Origin: Calditrichota bacterium
Lineage (GTDB): Bacteria > Calditrichota > Calditrichia > Calditrichales > Calditrichaceae
DNA: 64,000 nucleotides
Direction: 5' to 3'
Assembly (NCBI GenBank): GCA_024278755.1
Contig: JAJRSO010000038.1
Coordinates: 124,001-188,000 of the forward strand
A program made the position numbers and the translations under genes. This document shows positions 54,350 through 63,652 of this stretch, piece by piece. The first letter of the stretch is position 1. Each line of letters starts with the position of its first letter. Under the pieces are notes generated by a model that saw nothing but the letters and a program-made list of their open reading frames with translations, was not told where the DNA came from and did no database searches.

Positions 54350-55888
54350 ATGATTTCTAAAGTCTTAAGCGCGGCAGTATTGGGTATCGACGCCTATCAG
54401 GTAGAAGTGGAAACACATATCGAAGGCGGTATGCCCTATTTTGGCATTGTGGGTCTGCCGGATAACGCGGTACGTGAAAGCCGCGAACGGGTAGTGGCGG
54501 CCATTAAAAACAGCGGTTTTCCGTTTGTGCATCAGCAGCGTATCACCATCAATCTTGCCCCTGCCGACATAAAAAAAGAGGGTTCGGCCTACGATTTACC
54601 CATTGCCATAGGAATATTAGCGGCCAAAGGCGAAACAGATCATAAAAAACTGGAACAGTTCTGCATTCTCGGAGAACTGGCTCTGGACGGTTCGCTGCGG
54701 CCGATTCACGGAAGTCTGTCCATTTCCATAAAAACCAAAGAGTTAGGGTTAGCCGGAATTATTTTACCCGCTGAAAACGCAGCCGAGGCGGCGGTAGGAA
54801 GTCCGAATCTGGATATTTATCCCATGGAAACCCTGTTGGATGTGGTTAATTTTCTAAACGGAATTGAATCTGTTCAGCCATATACAATGGACATCCATAA
54901 ACTATTTGATAAACGGCAGAAATCAGTGCTGGATTTTCAGGATGTAAAAGGGCAGGAGCATGTAAAACGCGCCATGGAAGTGGCGGCCGCGGGAGGCCAT
55001 AATCTGATTATGGTGGGACCGCCCGGTTCCGGAAAAACCATGCTGGCCAAACGCTTTCCCTCCATCCTGCCGCGCTTAACGCTTGAAGAAGCCATTGAAA
55101 CCACTAAAATTCATTCTGTTGCCGGACTCATTCCGCCCGATCACGGCTTAACAACCACACGGCCTTTCCGTTCGCCGCACCATACCATTTCGGATGCCGC
55201 TTTAGCGGGTGGCGGTAAATATCCGCGTCCGGGAGAGGTAAGTCTTGCAAATCACGGGGTTTTGTTTTTAGATGAACTGCCCGAATTCCAGAAAAACGTA
55301 CTGGAAGTTCTGCGCCAGCCTGCAGAAGACGGCAAGGTAACCATCAGCAGAGCCGCTTTATCGCTAACCTATCCTGCTAATTTTATGCTGGTGGCCGCTA
55401 TGAATCCTTGTCCCTGCGGCTATTATGGTGATCCGACCCATGCCTGTAGCTGTACCGCTCCACAAATTCAGAAATACCGTACCCGCATTTCCGGTCCGCT
55501 GCTTGATCGTATCGACATTCATGTGGAAGTTCCCGCCGTAAAGTTTAAAGAACTCTCTTCGGATCGAAAGGGAGAAGCTTCGGAAGTGATTCAGTCCCGA
55601 GTTCAGGAAGCGCGAAAGATCCAGACAGAACGTTTTAAGGAAGATACTAATGTGTTTTGCAATGCGGATATGCTGTCCGCGCATATTGCCAGATATTGCG
55701 CCATAGACGAACAGGGAAAAGATTTGCTGCGCACGGCCATCAATAAACTGGGGCTTTCCGCCCGGGCTTACAACCGTATTTTAAAAGTTTCGCGTACCAT
55801 TGCCGATTTAGCAGAGAGTGAAAATATCCGTCCCGATTTTATTGCCGAGGCGGTTCAGTATCGCACTCTGGATCGGGATTTATGGTAG
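54350..55888 (+). CDS. comM: YifB/ComM-family Mg-chelatase-like AAA+ ATPase
   Basis: 512 residues. The N-terminal Lon-protease-like domain ([60 protein letters not shown]) is followed by the AAA+ core with Walker [21 protein letters not shown] and Walker [21 protein letters not shown], then [16 protein letters not shown] and the C-terminal [18 protein letters not shown]. ComM is a hexameric branch-migration helicase that aids integration of DNA taken up by transformation. The 261-bp gap before it holds nothing recognisable. Confidence 0.92.
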   Translation: MISKVLSAAVLGIDAYQVEVETHIEGGMPYFGIVGLPDNAVRESRERVVAAIKNSGFPFVHQQRITINLAPADIKKEGSAYDLPIAIGILAAKGETDHKKLEQFCILGELALDGSLRPIHGSLSISIKTKELGLAGIILPAENAAEAAVGSPNLDIYPMETLLDVVNFLNGIESVQPYTMDIHKLFDKRQKSVLDFQDVKGQEHVKRAMEVAAAGGHNLIMVGPPGSGKTMLAKRFPSILPRLTLEEAIETTKIHSVAGLIPPDHGLTTTRPFRSPHHTISDAALAGGGKYPRPGEVSLANHGVLFLDELPEFQKNVLEVLRQPAEDGKVTISRAALSLTYPANFMLVAAMNPCPCGYYGDPTHACSCTAPQIQKYRTRISGPLLDRIDIHVEVPAVKFKELSSDRKGEASEVIQSRVQEARKIQTERFKEDTNVFCNADMLSAHIARYCAIDEQGKDLLRTAINKLGLSARAYNRILKVSRTIADLAESENIRPDFIAEAVQYRTLDRDLW

Positions 55889-56136
55889 ATGAAATGCGTG
55901 GTGTTGGCATTATTTTAGAGTGAAAAGCTTAAATCAGAGTACGCTTTGCGCGTCTTGTGTTTTGCTAAAAATGGCAACCCCAAAAAGCTATCAGAGGCCT
56001 CCCGTATAGCGCTAAAATAGCGGCGCTTCTTCCAACTTTAATAAACTTATTCATTAAGATTCTTTCACTCCTGCCGAGATTCGTTTACATTGAAATAAAG
56101 TAGAAAAATAAAAGTGTAAAATGGTCTTTCTTTAAT

Positions 56137-56165
56137 TTGAATTACCTTATTTTAATGGCTAAATT
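56137..56165 (+). promoter_or_regulatory. Probable promoter of korAB (in the 55889-56225 intergenic region)
   Basis: TTGAAT (56137-56142) and TAAATT (56160-56165) are 17 bp apart, about 60 bp before the start codon. I see no palindrome or other feature in the rest of this gap. Confidence 0.5.
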
Positions 56166-56225
56166 CTATGAATATTTAATATGAAATTAATTTTTTCTCG
56201 AAAAAAATAAACTAGGATGGGAAAG

Positions 56226-58061
56226 ATGAGTGATAAGCAAGTAAAAACACTTGAGAGCATTACGATTCGTTTTGCCGGTGACTCCGGAGACGGCATGCAG
56301 CTTACGGGCGGTCAGTTTACGGATACAACGGCAATAGCGGGAAATGATTTAAATACTTTTCCGGATTATCCGGCAGAAATTCGCGCACCGGTCGGAACAA
56401 CCTTCGGTGTTTCCGGCTTTCAGATTCAATTGAGCTCTAAACCGGTGCATACCCCAGGCGACGCACCGGATGTGCTGGTGGCAATGAATCCTGCCGCTCT
56501 TAAAGTAAACCTGCCGATACTACGTGATAACGGTATTATAATTGTTAATACGGATTCTTTTCAGCAGCGGAATCTGGATTTGGCAAAATATGAATCCAAT
56601 CCTCTGGAAGATGACAGCCTTAAATTATATCAGGTGTTTCGGGTCCCAATTACCACTTTAACACGTGAAGCGTTAAAAGATTCGCCCCTGCGCCCCAAAG
56701 AAAAAGATCGTTCCAAAAACTTCTTTGCCCTGGGCATGACCTACTGGATGTATACCCGTTCTATGGAACCAACCTTAGAATGGATTAATACAAAGTTTAA
56801 AAATAAACCCGAATTGATAAAGGCCAACACCCTGGCCCTGAAAGCCGGCTATAATTTTGCCCTGTCTACGGAAATATTTACCACGTCTTACCGTATCGAA
56901 CGTGCCAGCATCAAACCGGGAAAATACCGTAATATTACCGGAAACGAAGCAACGGCGCTCGGCTTTATTGCCGCTGCCAAAAAGGCCGGTAAAGAACTCT
57001 ATCTCGGAAGTTATCCCATCACACCGGCCAGTGATATTTTACATGAACTCTCCAAATATCGTAATTACGGCGTAAAAACATTTCAGGCAGAAGATGAAAT
57101 TGCGGGTATCGCTTCGGCCATTGGCGCCTCTTATGCCGGCGATATGGCCATAACCACCACCAGCGGTCCCGGACTTGCCTTAAAATCCGAAGCCCTCGGT
57201 CTGGCGGTTATTACCGAACTTCCCCTTGTTGTTGTCAATGTGCAGCGTGGCGGGCCTTCCACGGGTTTGCCCACTAAAACCGAACAGGCTGACCTGATGC
57301 AGGCGATGTACGGGCGTAACGGCGAAGCGCCGGTACCCATCATTGCGGCAAATTCTCCGTCCGATTGTTTTAACGCTGCTTTCGAAGCAATGGAAGTTGC
57401 GTTTAAATTTAATACGCCTGTTTTGTTACTTACCGACGGTTACATCGCCAACGGTGCGGAACCATGGCTCATTCCTAAAGTAGATGAATTGCCAGAGATA
57501 AAAGTTGAATATGCGACCGATCCGGATAACTACCAACCATATAAACGCGACGAAGAGACACTGTCCAGGACAATGGCTATTCCGGGAATGGCCGGTTTCG
57601 AGCATCATGTGGGAGGCCTTGAAAAAGATATTACCGGCAATGTGTCCTATGTCCCTGAAATTCATCACGAAATGGTGAATCTGCGCGCCGAAAAAATTAA
57701 GCGCGTTAACAATTATACCCAGGAACCCGAACTTTTTGGCGAGCCGGAAGGCGAACTTCTTGTAATTAGCTGGGGGAGTACATACGGTTCTGTATTTAAG
57801 GCCATGGAAGAAGCAAAAAATCGTGGTTTAAGTGTATCCTGGTACCATCTACGCTGGATCAACCCTCTTCCGAAAAATTTAGGCACCATTATTAAACACT
57901 TTAAAAAGGTTTTAGTGCCGGAAATAAATCTTGGCCAATTAGTAAAACTGATTCGTGCAGAATATCTGGTGGATGCACAGGGCTTTAACAGAGTCCTCGG
58001 ACTTCCGTTAAACTCCGGTGAACTGCTGGAAGCAATCGAATCTCATTTGAAAGGATTATAA
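56226..58061 (+). CDS. korA: 2-oxoacid:ferredoxin oxidoreductase, fused gamma-alpha subunit (KorA-like)
   Basis: 611 residues from the ATG at 56226, preceded by AGGATGGGAAAG. An in-frame ATG at 56217 overlaps that site and is less likely. Residues 10-190 are the gamma domain (IRFAGDSGDGMQLTGGQFTD, APVGTTFGVSGFQI). From about 220 the alpha domain follows (GNEATALGFIAAAKKAGKEL, YPITPASDILHELSK, GPGLALKSEALGLAVITELP, VVNVQRGGPSTGLPTKTEQA). With KorB it oxidises 2-oxoglutarate or a related oxoacid to acyl-CoA and reduces ferredoxin. Oxoglutarate is suggested by the two-gene layout but not proven. Confidence 0.93.
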   Translation: MSDKQVKTLESITIRFAGDSGDGMQLTGGQFTDTTAIAGNDLNTFPDYPAEIRAPVGTTFGVSGFQIQLSSKPVHTPGDAPDVLVAMNPAALKVNLPILRDNGIIIVNTDSFQQRNLDLAKYESNPLEDDSLKLYQVFRVPITTLTREALKDSPLRPKEKDRSKNFFALGMTYWMYTRSMEPTLEWINTKFKNKPELIKANTLALKAGYNFALSTEIFTTSYRIERASIKPGKYRNITGNEATALGFIAAAKKAGKELYLGSYPITPASDILHELSKYRNYGVKTFQAEDEIAGIASAIGASYAGDMAITTTSGPGLALKSEALGLAVITELPLVVVNVQRGGPSTGLPTKTEQADLMQAMYGRNGEAPVPIIAANSPSDCFNAAFEAMEVAFKFNTPVLLLTDGYIANGAEPWLIPKVDELPEIKVEYATDPDNYQPYKRDEETLSRTMAIPGMAGFEHHVGGLEKDITGNVSYVPEIHHEMVNLRAEKIKRVNNYTQEPELFGEPEGELLVISWGSTYGSVFKAMEEAKNRGLSVSWYHLRWINPLPKNLGTIIKHFKKVLVPEINLGQLVKLIRAEYLVDAQGFNRVLGLPLNSGELLEAIESHLKGL

Positions 58062-58063
58062 AA

Positions 58064-59092
58064 ATGGCTGAAACAATGCATATAGAACCGGTAAAATTAA
58101 CCCGGGATGATTTTACTTCACCTATCGACGCCCGCTGGTGCCCGGGCTGTGGTGATTACTCTATTCTGGCACAGATGAAAAAGGTGCTACCCGAACTGGG
58201 CGTACCAAAAGAAAATATCGTATTTATTGCCGGTATCGGTTGTTCCAGCCGGTTTCCGTATTATGTGGATACCTATGGCTACCACACCATTCATGGCCGC
58301 GCTCCGGCAATTGCTTCGGGTGTTAAAATTGCAAATCCCGATTTAAAAGTATTTGTAATGACCGGTGACGGCGATGCGCTAAGTATTGGCGGTAACCATT
58401 TTATTCATCTTTGCCGCAGAAATATTGATATTACCATCGTCCTTTTCAATAACGAAATCTACGGGCTTACGAAAGGACAATATTCACCCACATCCAAACA
58501 GGGACAGATTACAAAATCGTCTCCGTACGGTTCCATCGAGCGGCCGTTCAACCCGGTTGAAATGGCCCTGGCGGCCGGCGCGACTTTTGTTGCCCGTACC
58601 ATCGACCGCGAACCGAAACATCTGGAACATATATTAAAAAGAGCGGCAATGCATAAGGGTACGTCTTTTGTGGAAGTGTATCAGAACTGTGTTATTTTTA
58701 ATGACGGCGTATACAATTCCTTAACCGATAAAAAGGTTAAAGATGATAACCTGATTTATATGGAAAATGATAAATCGCTTCTTTTTGGAAAAGAAAAGGA
58801 AAAAGCGCTGCATTGGAATGGCACTCGTTTTGAAGTTGTTCAGGTTTCTGACCACTCCGTCGATACATTGACTAAGCACAAAGAAGACGGCGGCAATCCT
58901 GCGGCTGAATTTGCTTTGTCCAGCCTGAGTATGGAAGCGCACTTACCAACGCCCATCGGTGTTTTTCGGAATGCGCATATTCCGACTTACGAGCAGATGT
59001 TGCAAAAACAGATTGATGACGTAACGGAACAAAAAGGTGAGGGCACGCTTGAAACGCTACTTAACAGTGGCAAAACATTCGAAATTAAATAA
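58064..59092 (+). CDS. korB: 2-oxoacid:ferredoxin oxidoreductase, beta subunit (KorB-like)
   Basis: 342 residues, two bases after korA. Cysteines of the 4Fe-4S site appear in ARWCPGCGDYSIL; TPP-binding motif VMTGDGDALSIGGNHFIHLC, then VLFNNEIYGLTKGQYSPTS. The SPTS and GLTKGQ patterns are those of 2-oxoglutarate-type enzymes. A C-terminal tail of some 50 residues follows the last recognised segment. It ends with a strong terminator. Confidence 0.94.
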   Translation: MAETMHIEPVKLTRDDFTSPIDARWCPGCGDYSILAQMKKVLPELGVPKENIVFIAGIGCSSRFPYYVDTYGYHTIHGRAPAIASGVKIANPDLKVFVMTGDGDALSIGGNHFIHLCRRNIDITIVLFNNEIYGLTKGQYSPTSKQGQITKSSPYGSIERPFNPVEMALAAGATFVARTIDREPKHLEHILKRAAMHKGTSFVEVYQNCVIFNDGVYNSLTDKKVKDDNLIYMENDKSLLFGKEKEKALHWNGTRFEVVQVSDHSVDTLTKHKEDGGNPAAEFALSSLSMEAHLPTPIGVFRNAHIPTYEQMLQKQIDDVTEQKGEGTLETLLNSGKTFEIK

Positions 59093-59117
59093 ATGTTCGA
59101 ATATAAAAGTAAATTCC

Positions 59118-59150
59118 AAAAGGACAGAATTCGTTCTGTCCTTTTTTTTT
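59118..59150 (+). terminator. Rho-independent terminator after korB
   Basis: AAAAGGACAGAA and TTCTGTCCTTTT pair perfectly around a stable TTCG tetraloop, followed by TTTTT. Begins 26 nt after the stop codon. Confidence 0.95.
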
Positions 59151-59200
59151 ACTTAAAATTCAGCATTACCGACCGAAAACAATATCTAAGTTACTAGTGA

Positions 59201-60208
59201 ATGGTTATAATGTCTGCTTTCTTACAAATTCCAAAAATACTTGTCGTGGATGATGTCCCCGAGAACATTGAAATTATAGAAGAAATATTGGAAGAAGAAT
59301 CTTATAAAATCTATAAAGCGTCCAACGGTAAAGAAGCGTTAAATATCATACAAGAGATTATGCCGGATCTTATATTACTCGATGCGTTAATGCCCGTACT
59401 GAGCGGTTTTGAAGCTGCGAAAATCATTAAGTCCGACCGCATTACCCGATTGATTCCAATTATTATGATAACCGCCCTGGACGGACGGGAAGACCGTCTG
59501 AAAGGGCTTAAAGCCGGGGTAGACGATTTTATTTCCAAACCCTTTAATATTTTTGAACTGCGTGCCCGAATTAAAAATCTGCTGAAACTCCGGGAATATA
59601 TAAACGAACTGGAAAACGCCGAAGAGGTGATTTTTAGCCTGGCTCGCGCCGTGGAAGCAAAGGACAAATACACCGAAGGCCATTGCGGACGGCTCTCTTT
59701 TTTGGCCGAACGTATGGGAAGGGAATTGGAATTAGAAGAAAGTGATTTGTTAATTCTGCGCCGGGGCGGTATTTTGCACGATATCGGGAAAATTGCCATA
59801 AGCGACAGTATTCTGTTAAAAGCCGGTCCGCTTACGGAAGAAGAATTTGAGATTATTAAAACTCACCCCACCGAGGGTGAAAAAATATGCGCGCCCTTAA
59901 AAACCCTCAAACCGCTTTTACCAACTATTTTGTATCACCACGAACGTTTCAACGGCAGCGGCTATCCCAAGGGGCTTGTCGGACGCGAGACGCCCATTCA
60001 TGCCCGGATTATGGGTATTGTAGACTGTTACGATGCCTTAACCACGAAACGTTCTTACCGAAATGCCTTATCTCACGAAACCGCGGTTAAAATTATCCGC
60101 GATGAAACCAAAAAAGAATTATGGGATCCCGAATTAGTAGAGACCTTTATTCGTATGATGGCAAACGGATTCAAGGCCAGCGATTATTCGGAAAAATTTA
60201 CTAAGTAG
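59201..60208 (+). CDS. REC-HD-GYP response regulator (c-di-GMP phosphodiesterase-like)
   Basis: 335 residues. Receiver domain 10-130 with acidic pair VVDDVPEN and phosphoacceptor Asp61 in ILLDALMPVLSG, Lys in DDFISKPFNIFEL. HD-GYP domain from about 150: ARAVEAKDKYTEGHCGRLSF, HDIGKIAISDSILLKAGPLT, IKTHPTEGEKI, LYHHERFNGSGYPKGLVGRE and IMGIVDCYDALTTKRSYR. All metal and GYP residues are present, so it should degrade cyclic di-GMP when phosphorylated. No partner kinase nearby. The in-frame ATG at 59210 is an alternative start. Confidence 0.94.
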   Translation: MVIMSAFLQIPKILVVDDVPENIEIIEEILEEESYKIYKASNGKEALNIIQEIMPDLILLDALMPVLSGFEAAKIIKSDRITRLIPIIMITALDGREDRLKGLKAGVDDFISKPFNIFELRARIKNLLKLREYINELENAEEVIFSLARAVEAKDKYTEGHCGRLSFLAERMGRELELEESDLLILRRGGILHDIGKIAISDSILLKAGPLTEEEFEIIKTHPTEGEKICAPLKTLKPLLPTILYHHERFNGSGYPKGLVGRETPIHARIMGIVDCYDALTTKRSYRNALSHETAVKIIRDETKKELWDPELVETFIRMMANGFKASDYSEKFTK

Positions 60209-60504
60209 CTGCATAATACATTTCGATGATATCTTTTTTATCAATCCGACGTTTTGTATAGGTACCGTCCTTAATAATGCCGTTAAATGAAACAGTGCTC
60301 GCGGATATCAAAAAAAAGTGTATGATTTTGTTTCTTTATCGGCACGTGGGATAGAGCAGCTAAACACTGTTTATGGGGAAAATACATTTTTGGTAAAGTT
60401 GTTCTGCGGTATTTGGTTGAATTTGGGACATCGTCTTTTGACCTGCCACCCAAAATTCATTAACTTTCAACGCTTTAAACAGATTCACTATTTTAGGAAT
60501 TCAT

Positions 60505-60870
60505 ATGTATCGTTTACACATACAAACATCCATATCGGCCGCTCATTTTCTTAAAGATTATAACGGTAACTGTTCCGTTTTGCATGGCCATAACTGGAAG
60601 ATCGAAGTTATGGTAAAATCGGATCGGACGGATACGGTAGGAATGGTAATTGATTTTAAAGATTTAAAAGATCTTACCTGGCGGGTTGCCGGAAGATTTG
60701 ATCACCGGGTCTTTAACGAAGTGGCGCCGTTTGATAAGCAAAATCCAACCGCGGAAAATATTTCCCGGCATTTTTATACTGAAATAGGCGCGTTGCTGCC
60801 GTCAGGCGTTCAAATGGATCGAATAAAACTTTGGGAAACCGAAAATTACGCCATTGAGTATTTTGAATAA
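60505..60870 (+). CDS. queD: QueD, 6-carboxy-5,6,7,8-tetrahydropterin synthase
   Basis: 121 residues. Zinc ligands His14, His27 and His29 in SISAAHFL and VLHGHNW; catalytic Cys23 in NGNCSVLHGH; then GMVIDFKDLK, FDHRVFNEV, NPTAENISRHFY and the closing WETENYAIEYFE. It converts 7,8-dihydroneopterin triphosphate to carboxy-tetrahydropterin for 7-deazaguanine synthesis. The 296-bp gap upstream shows no preQ1-riboswitch-like element. queE starts one base after the stop. Confidence 0.96.
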   Translation: MYRLHIQTSISAAHFLKDYNGNCSVLHGHNWKIEVMVKSDRTDTVGMVIDFKDLKDLTWRVAGRFDHRVFNEVAPFDKQNPTAENISRHFYTEIGALLPSGVQMDRIKLWETENYAIEYFE

Positions 60871-60871
60871 A

Positions 60872-61519
60872 ATGTTCGGCAGCCTTAAAATAACCGAAGT
60901 CTTTTTCAGTATTCAGGGCGAATCCACCCAAGCCGGAAGACCCTGTGTATTTGTGCGTCTCAGCGGTTGCAATTTGCGCTGCAACTGGTGTGATACGGAA
61001 TATGCGTTTTATGAGGGAGAACAACACAGTTTTAATGCGCTGCTTGAAGAAATTAAACGTTACCGTTGTAATTTAGTCGAAATTACCGGTGGGGAACCGC
61101 TGCTTCAAAAGAACGTGTTGCCCTTTATGAAACGTCTTTGCGACGACGGTTACGAAGTATTGCTGGAAACCGGCGGCCACATGGATATTGCTCCCGTGGA
61201 TGAACGGGTGCAACGAATCATGGATGTTAAGTGCCCGTCCAGCGGCGAATCGGACAAGAACCGTTTTGCTAATCTTGATGTACTTACGAAACATGATCAG
61301 GTGAAATTTGTCATCGGAAGCAGGGAAGATTACGACTGGGCAAAACAAATAATGAACAAGTATGATCTTGACAAAAAATGTCCGCTACTTATGTCTCCTG
61401 TTTCAGGATTGATTGAAAATAAAACATTGGCGGAATGGATTTTAGAAGACAATTTAAGAATTCGTTTTCAGTTGCAATTGCATAAATATATCTGGGCGCC
61501 GGATACAAAGGGCGTATGA
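60872..61519 (+). CDS. queE: QueE, 7-carboxy-7-deazaguanine synthase (radical SAM)
   Basis: 215 residues from the ATG at 60872, immediately after queD; a TTG at 60854 overlapping queD is less likely. FSIQGESTQAGRPCVFVRLS, then GCNLRCNWCDT with the CX3CX2C cluster ligands Cys33, Cys37 and Cys40, EITGGEPLLQ and VKCPSSGE. It performs the radical-mediated ring contraction giving CDG. The 183-bp gap to queF shows no terminator. Confidence 0.96.
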   Translation: MFGSLKITEVFFSIQGESTQAGRPCVFVRLSGCNLRCNWCDTEYAFYEGEQHSFNALLEEIKRYRCNLVEITGGEPLLQKNVLPFMKRLCDDGYEVLLETGGHMDIAPVDERVQRIMDVKCPSSGESDKNRFANLDVLTKHDQVKFVIGSREDYDWAKQIMNKYDLDKKCPLLMSPVSGLIENKTLAEWILEDNLRIRFQLQLHKYIWAPDTKGV

Positions 61520-61702
61520 TAATTAGTGATTGCCGGCCTTCGAAAGATATGCGCCTTTAGAGCAACGTAAATCGCAGCGTTTTACAAAGGAAAAACAGTA
61601 AAAATCTCCCTTTCTTCTGTGGTAAAGTCCACATGAAAAAATACGTTAACGAATTATAAGCAACGATTAATTGTAAACCGTAATTTAAACTCAGGATTCA
61701 TT

Positions 61703-62062
61703 ATGTCAAAACTCGAAGTATTCGATAATAAATTTCCCGATAGGGATTATTTTATAACACATGTAAATGAAGAATTTACATCCACCTGCCCCATTACCGG
61801 CTTGCCGGATTTCGGAACCATTACCATTCATTATATTCCAGACAAGCTATGTGTGGAGCTGAAATCTCTTAAATTCTATTTTTTGGAATTTCGCAATAAA
61901 GGCATTTTTTACGAAGCGGTTATCAACGAAATTCTGGATGACCTGGTTGGTTTGATAAAGCCGCGCTACATGGAAGTTACCGGTAATTTTACAAATAGAG
62001 GCGGTTTGCATAGTGATGTAACCGCCGTTTTCGATCCGCAAAACCGGAAACGTTTCCGATGA
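61703..62062 (+). CDS. queF: QueF, NADPH-dependent preQ0 reductase (type I)
   Basis: 119 residues, the short unimodular type. Catalytic Cys29 and Asp36 in [15 protein letters not shown], the NADPH-type motif [15 protein letters not shown], then [20 protein letters not shown]. It reduces preQ0 to preQ1, showing that the pathway here leads to queuosine rather than stopping at preQ0. It overlaps queC by 4 bp. Confidence 0.96.
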   Translation: MSKLEVFDNKFPDRDYFITHVNEEFTSTCPITGLPDFGTITIHYIPDKLCVELKSLKFYFLEFRNKGIFYEAVINEILDDLVGLIKPRYMEVTGNFTNRGGLHSDVTAVFDPQNRKRFR

Positions 62063-62724
62063 AAGCGGTGGTTTTGCTTTCCGGCGGTCTGGATAGTTGT
62101 GTGACGGCTGCCATCGCCGCCCGGGATTACGAATCGGCGTTTCTTCATTTGAATTATGGTCAACGTACCGAAAAAAGGGAATTACGCGCGTTTAATGAAA
62201 TTGCCGATTTCTATGCCGTTTCAGAAAAGCTGGTAGTGGACGCCCGTTTTTTTAATCAGATTGGCGGCTCCAGTCTGACCGATACAAAGATGGAAATTGC
62301 CGAGGCTGATTTAAATTCTGCGGAAATCCCGGCAACCTATGTGCCTTTTCGTAATGCTAATATTTTGTCCATTGCCGTTAGCTGGGCCGAAGTAATCGGC
62401 GCCGGAAAAATATTTATCGGGGCGGTTGAAGAGGATTCCTCCGGCTATCCCGACTGCCGCGAGGATTTTTTTAACGCCTTTAACCGGGCCGTGCATTTGG
62501 GAACCAGGCCGGAAACCCGTATCGAAATTATAACGCCCGTAATTCAAATGAATAAAGCGCAGATTGTACAAAAAGGGCTGGAAATAGAAGCGCCCCTGCA
62601 CTTGACATGGTCCTGTTATCAGAACGAAGAAAAAGCCTGCGGCGTATGTGATAGCTGCGCCCTGCGCTTACGCGGCTTTGAACAGGCCGGAGCATCGGAT
62701 CCCATTCCTTATGTCTCCCGTTAA
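62059..62724 (+). CDS. queC: QueC, 7-cyano-7-deazaguanine (preQ0) synthase
   Basis: 221 residues. ATP-binding [14 protein letters not shown], then [33 protein letters not shown] and the zinc site in [20 protein letters not shown]. It turns CDG into preQ0. tgt, queA and queG/queH are not in the window. Confidence 0.97.
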   Translation: MKAVVLLSGGLDSCVTAAIAARDYESAFLHLNYGQRTEKRELRAFNEIADFYAVSEKLVVDARFFNQIGGSSLTDTKMEIAEADLNSAEIPATYVPFRNANILSIAVSWAEVIGAGKIFIGAVEEDSSGYPDCREDFFNAFNRAVHLGTRPETRIEIITPVIQMNKAQIVQKGLEIEAPLHLTWSCYQNEEKACGVCDSCALRLRGFEQAGASDPIPYVSR

Positions 62725-62747
62725 AATGCTGTCGGAAGGAGGAAAAA

Positions 62748-63182
62748 ATGAATCCCATCGCCTATCGCAATCTTACCAGTTACAAATATCAGTTAATGAA
62801 AGACTATACTCTTGAAATAAATATTCTTCCTGATGGGGACATTATTACTCCGTTTATTGATTTAAGTGCGGATGGCGTTCTGATTATTAAGAAAAATTAC
62901 GCCTGGGACGGCCCCAGCGGGCCAACAGTGGATACAAATAATTTTATGCGCGGATCGCTGGTGCATGACGCTCTTTATCAGTTGATGCGCGGAAAAAATC
63001 TAAAAATTTCCGAACGCGATAAAGTGGACCGTCTGTTACAGGCCATTTGCCGGGAAGACGGTATGTCCGCTTTTCGCGCCTGGTATGTGTACAAAGGGGT
63101 AAGTCTGTTTGGAAAAAGCAATGCCCGTCCGGGAAAAGATGAGGAAGACATTGTTTATACTGCTCCGGAGGCCAAAAACTAA
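62748..63182 (+). CDS. DUF1353-family protein
   Basis: 144 residues with the DUF1353 pattern: LIIKKNYAWDGPSGPTVDTN, then MRGSLVHDALYQLMR and ISERDKVDRLLQAICREDGM. This family is often seen in phages and in scattered bacterial genomes; its function is unknown. AGGAGG precedes the ATG at 6 nt. The next gene begins two bases after its stop. No phage genes are around it. Confidence 0.85.
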   Translation: MNPIAYRNLTSYKYQLMKDYTLEINILPDGDIITPFIDLSADGVLIIKKNYAWDGPSGPTVDTNNFMRGSLVHDALYQLMRGKNLKISERDKVDRLLQAICREDGMSAFRAWYVYKGVSLFGKSNARPGKDEEDIVYTAPEAKN

Positions 63183-63184
63183 TC

Positions 63185-63652
63185 ATGCGCATCTGGGTTG
63201 ATGCCGACGCCTGCCCCCGGCCGGTAAAAGAAATTATTTTTCGCGCGGCACAACGCAGACAAATTGCCACCACCCTGGTTGCAAATCTGCCTCTTAAAAC
63301 GCCGCGCTCACCCTATATTAACTCGATACTGGTGCCTGGCGGATTCGATATTGCCGATGAAAAAATTGAATTGCTAAGCGCAAAAGGCGATTTAATTATT
63401 ACGGCCGATATTCCGCTGGCGGCAAAAGTAGTTGCCAAAGGCGCCCTGGCGCTGAACCCGAGAGGGAATCTTTATACAAAAGAAAATATCAATGAAGCGC
63501 TGACTATGCGTAATTTAAAAGACGAATTACGAGGCAGCGGGATCGAAACGGGCGGCCCTTCTGCCTTTAGCGGTAAAGACCGGGAAGCCTTTGCTAATCA
63601 ATTAGATCGTATACTATCCAACATTAAAGGCAAAGAAAATGACAACGTATGA
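63185..63652 (+). CDS. YaiI/YqxD-family (DUF188) protein
   Basis: 155 residues. MRIWVDADACPRPVKEIIFR, then KGDLIITADIPLAAKVVAKG, ALALNPRGNLYT and GGPSAFSGKDREAFANQLDR, covering the family from end to end. A PIN-like nuclease fold has been suggested for DUF188, without an established role. It overlaps the next gene by 14 bp. Confidence 0.92.
   Translation: MRIWVDADACPRPVKEIIFRAAQRRQIATTLVANLPLKTPRSPYINSILVPGGFDIADEKIELLSAKGDLIITADIPLAAKVVAKGALALNPRGNLYTKENINEALTMRNLKDELRGSGIETGGPSAFSGKDREAFANQLDRILSNIKGKENDNV

Noticed and set aside
60206-60305. Minus-strand fragment FNGIIKDGTYTKRR-KDIIEMYYAAT in the gap before queD
   Set aside because: It looks protein-like but is only about 35 codons, has no start and matches nothing I can name; possibly a relic.
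60209-60504. preQ1 riboswitch upstream of queD
   Set aside because: I found no H-type pseudoknot pattern with the preQ1 aptamer core; the gap looks like plain A/T-rich DNA.
62748-63182. DUF1353 gene as a prophage remnant
   Set aside because: The family occurs in phages, but here it is tightly packed between housekeeping genes with the same orientation and no phage genes.
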